Source of the DNA: Neobacillus notoginsengisoli
GTDB lineage: Bacteria > Bacillota > Bacilli > Bacillales > Cytobacillaceae
Direction: 5' to 3'
Assembly (NCBI RefSeq): GCF_003515685.1
Contig: NZ_QWEG01000004.1
Span: forward strand, 297,860 to 361,859
DNA: 64,000 nucleotides
The notes beneath the pieces were generated by a model that did not search any database, was not told where the DNA came from, and saw only the letters and a list, made by a program, of their open reading frames with translations. Of the stretch, positions 63,500 to 64,000 are shown piece by piece. The translations under genes and the position numbers were made by a program. Each line of letters opens with the position of its first letter. Position 1 is the stretch's first letter.

Positions 63500-63532
63500 A
63501 GGCTGCGGAGTGCGGCCTTTTTAAAAGGCTGT
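63500..63532 (+). terminator. Probable terminator after the phosphodiesterase gene
   Basis: GGCTGCG-GAGTG-CGGCC is followed by TTTTTA, a short imperfect stem. Confidence 0.5.
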
Positions 63533-63602
63533 TTTCAACTCCCCAGCAGAAAAAACTGTTCTTCCAGGTGGAAATAAGGACGTTCTCAACGTCGGGATTC
63601 AA

Positions 63603-64000
63603 GTTCGGACAGTCGACCGAGTTTAGAGGGACACTCTGTCCGAAGTTACCCCATGTTCGGACAGCGCAATGCGTTATGATAGGTTCTCTGTCCGAAGTTA
63701 CTCCATGTTCGGACAGCGCAATGCGTTATGATAGGTTCCCTGTCCGAAGTTGCCTCATGTTCGGACAGCCAACCGCATTTTGATAGGTTCTCTGTCCGAA
63801 GTTGCCCCATGTTCGGACAGCGCAATGCGTTATGATAGGTTCTCTGTCTGAAGTTGCCCCATGTTCGGACAGCCAACCGCATTTTGATAGGTTCTCTGTC
63901 CGAAGTTACTCCATGTTCGGACAGCGCAATGCGTTATGATAGGTTCTCTGTCTGAAGTTGCCCCATGTTCGGACAGCCAACCGCATTTTGATAGGTTCTC
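63603..64000. repeat. Tandem 52-bp hairpin repeat array C (8 units, continues past the window)
   Basis: GTTCGGACAG lies at 63603, 63655, 63707, 63759, 63811, 63863, 63915 and 63967: exact 52-bp steps. Each unit has CTGTCCGAA, an 11-base loop and TTCGGACAG. Between hairpins two variants occur: GCGCAATGCGTTATGATAGG and GCCAACCGCATTTTGATAGG. The 11-base loop and GTCCGAA/TTCGGAC arms are shared with array B. No gene is present from 63494 to the edge. Confidence 0.95.

Overview
The window reads as a chromosomal segment from an aerobic, endospore-forming member of the Bacillaceae. It carries a gerK-type germinant receptor operon with a good sigma-G promoter, the sporulation gene yunB, a YhcN/YlaJ lipoprotein, a PAS sensor kinase of the sporulation-kinase type, a T-box leader, a CodY-like box and a perfect cre site. 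Ribosome binding sites are strong and GTG/TTG starts are common, as expected for low-to-moderate GC Firmicutes.

Layout. (1) 1-10816, minus strand: a branched-chain amino acid operon in the order ilvE-ilvD-[T-box]-ilvB-ilvH-ilvC-leuA-leuB-leuC, with leuC running off the left edge. A sigma-A promoter, a CodY-like box and an upstream cre lie before ilvE. A T-box with its own terminator separates ilvD from ilvB, and two arrays of 52-bp hairpin repeats sit between ilvC/leuA and leuA/leuB. (2) 11241-13178: a FUSC-type membrane protein. (3) 13286-20012: a ketone-body / 3-hydroxybutyrate catabolic cluster (CoA-transferase subunits, thiolase, GntP permease, 3-hydroxybutyrate dehydrogenase) driven by two textbook -24/-12 promoters and followed by its sigma-54 activator. 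(4) 20158-24047: yunB, a DUF1259 protein, two broken genes, proline dehydrogenase and a small membrane protein. (5) 24044-27784, minus: gerKA-gerKC-gerKB. (6) 27916-30527: a TetR regulator divergent from a 14-TM drug exporter. (7) 30594-35496: a CstR-controlled sulfide/persulfide detoxification operon with four matching operators. (8) 35629-51621: mixed housekeeping and accessory genes (ankyrin-TPR protein, alpha-glucosidase, Ogt, two secreted proteins of unknown function, LiaF-like protein, SDR, LTA-synthase-like protein, histidine kinase, PepF, MerR/TipAS regulator, EamA exporter, YhcN lipoprotein). (9) 51741-54113, minus: a decayed MMPL transporter gene split by a TnpB-only IS200/IS605-type element whose ends can be read to the base. 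(10) 54332-60249: an appDFABC-type oligopeptide ABC transporter operon. (11) 60278-64000: a third 52-bp repeat array, a metallophosphoesterase, a VOC protein, a glycerophosphodiester phosphodiesterase and a fourth 52-bp array that runs off the right edge.

The most unusual signal is the set of four intergenic tandem arrays (2000-2351, 4081-4317, 60278-60690, 63603-64000). They belong to at least two sequence families, yet all keep a repeat period of exactly 52 bp, about five turns of B-DNA, and each unit carries an inverted CCGAA/TTCGG core. Other points worth following are an orphan type I-C CRISPR-like repeat at 20029-20060, a degenerate membrane rhodanese heading the CstR operon, a pair of helically phased palindromes upstream of the permease -24/-12 promoter, and a MITE-like element present both in the ilvB leader and inside the app operon.
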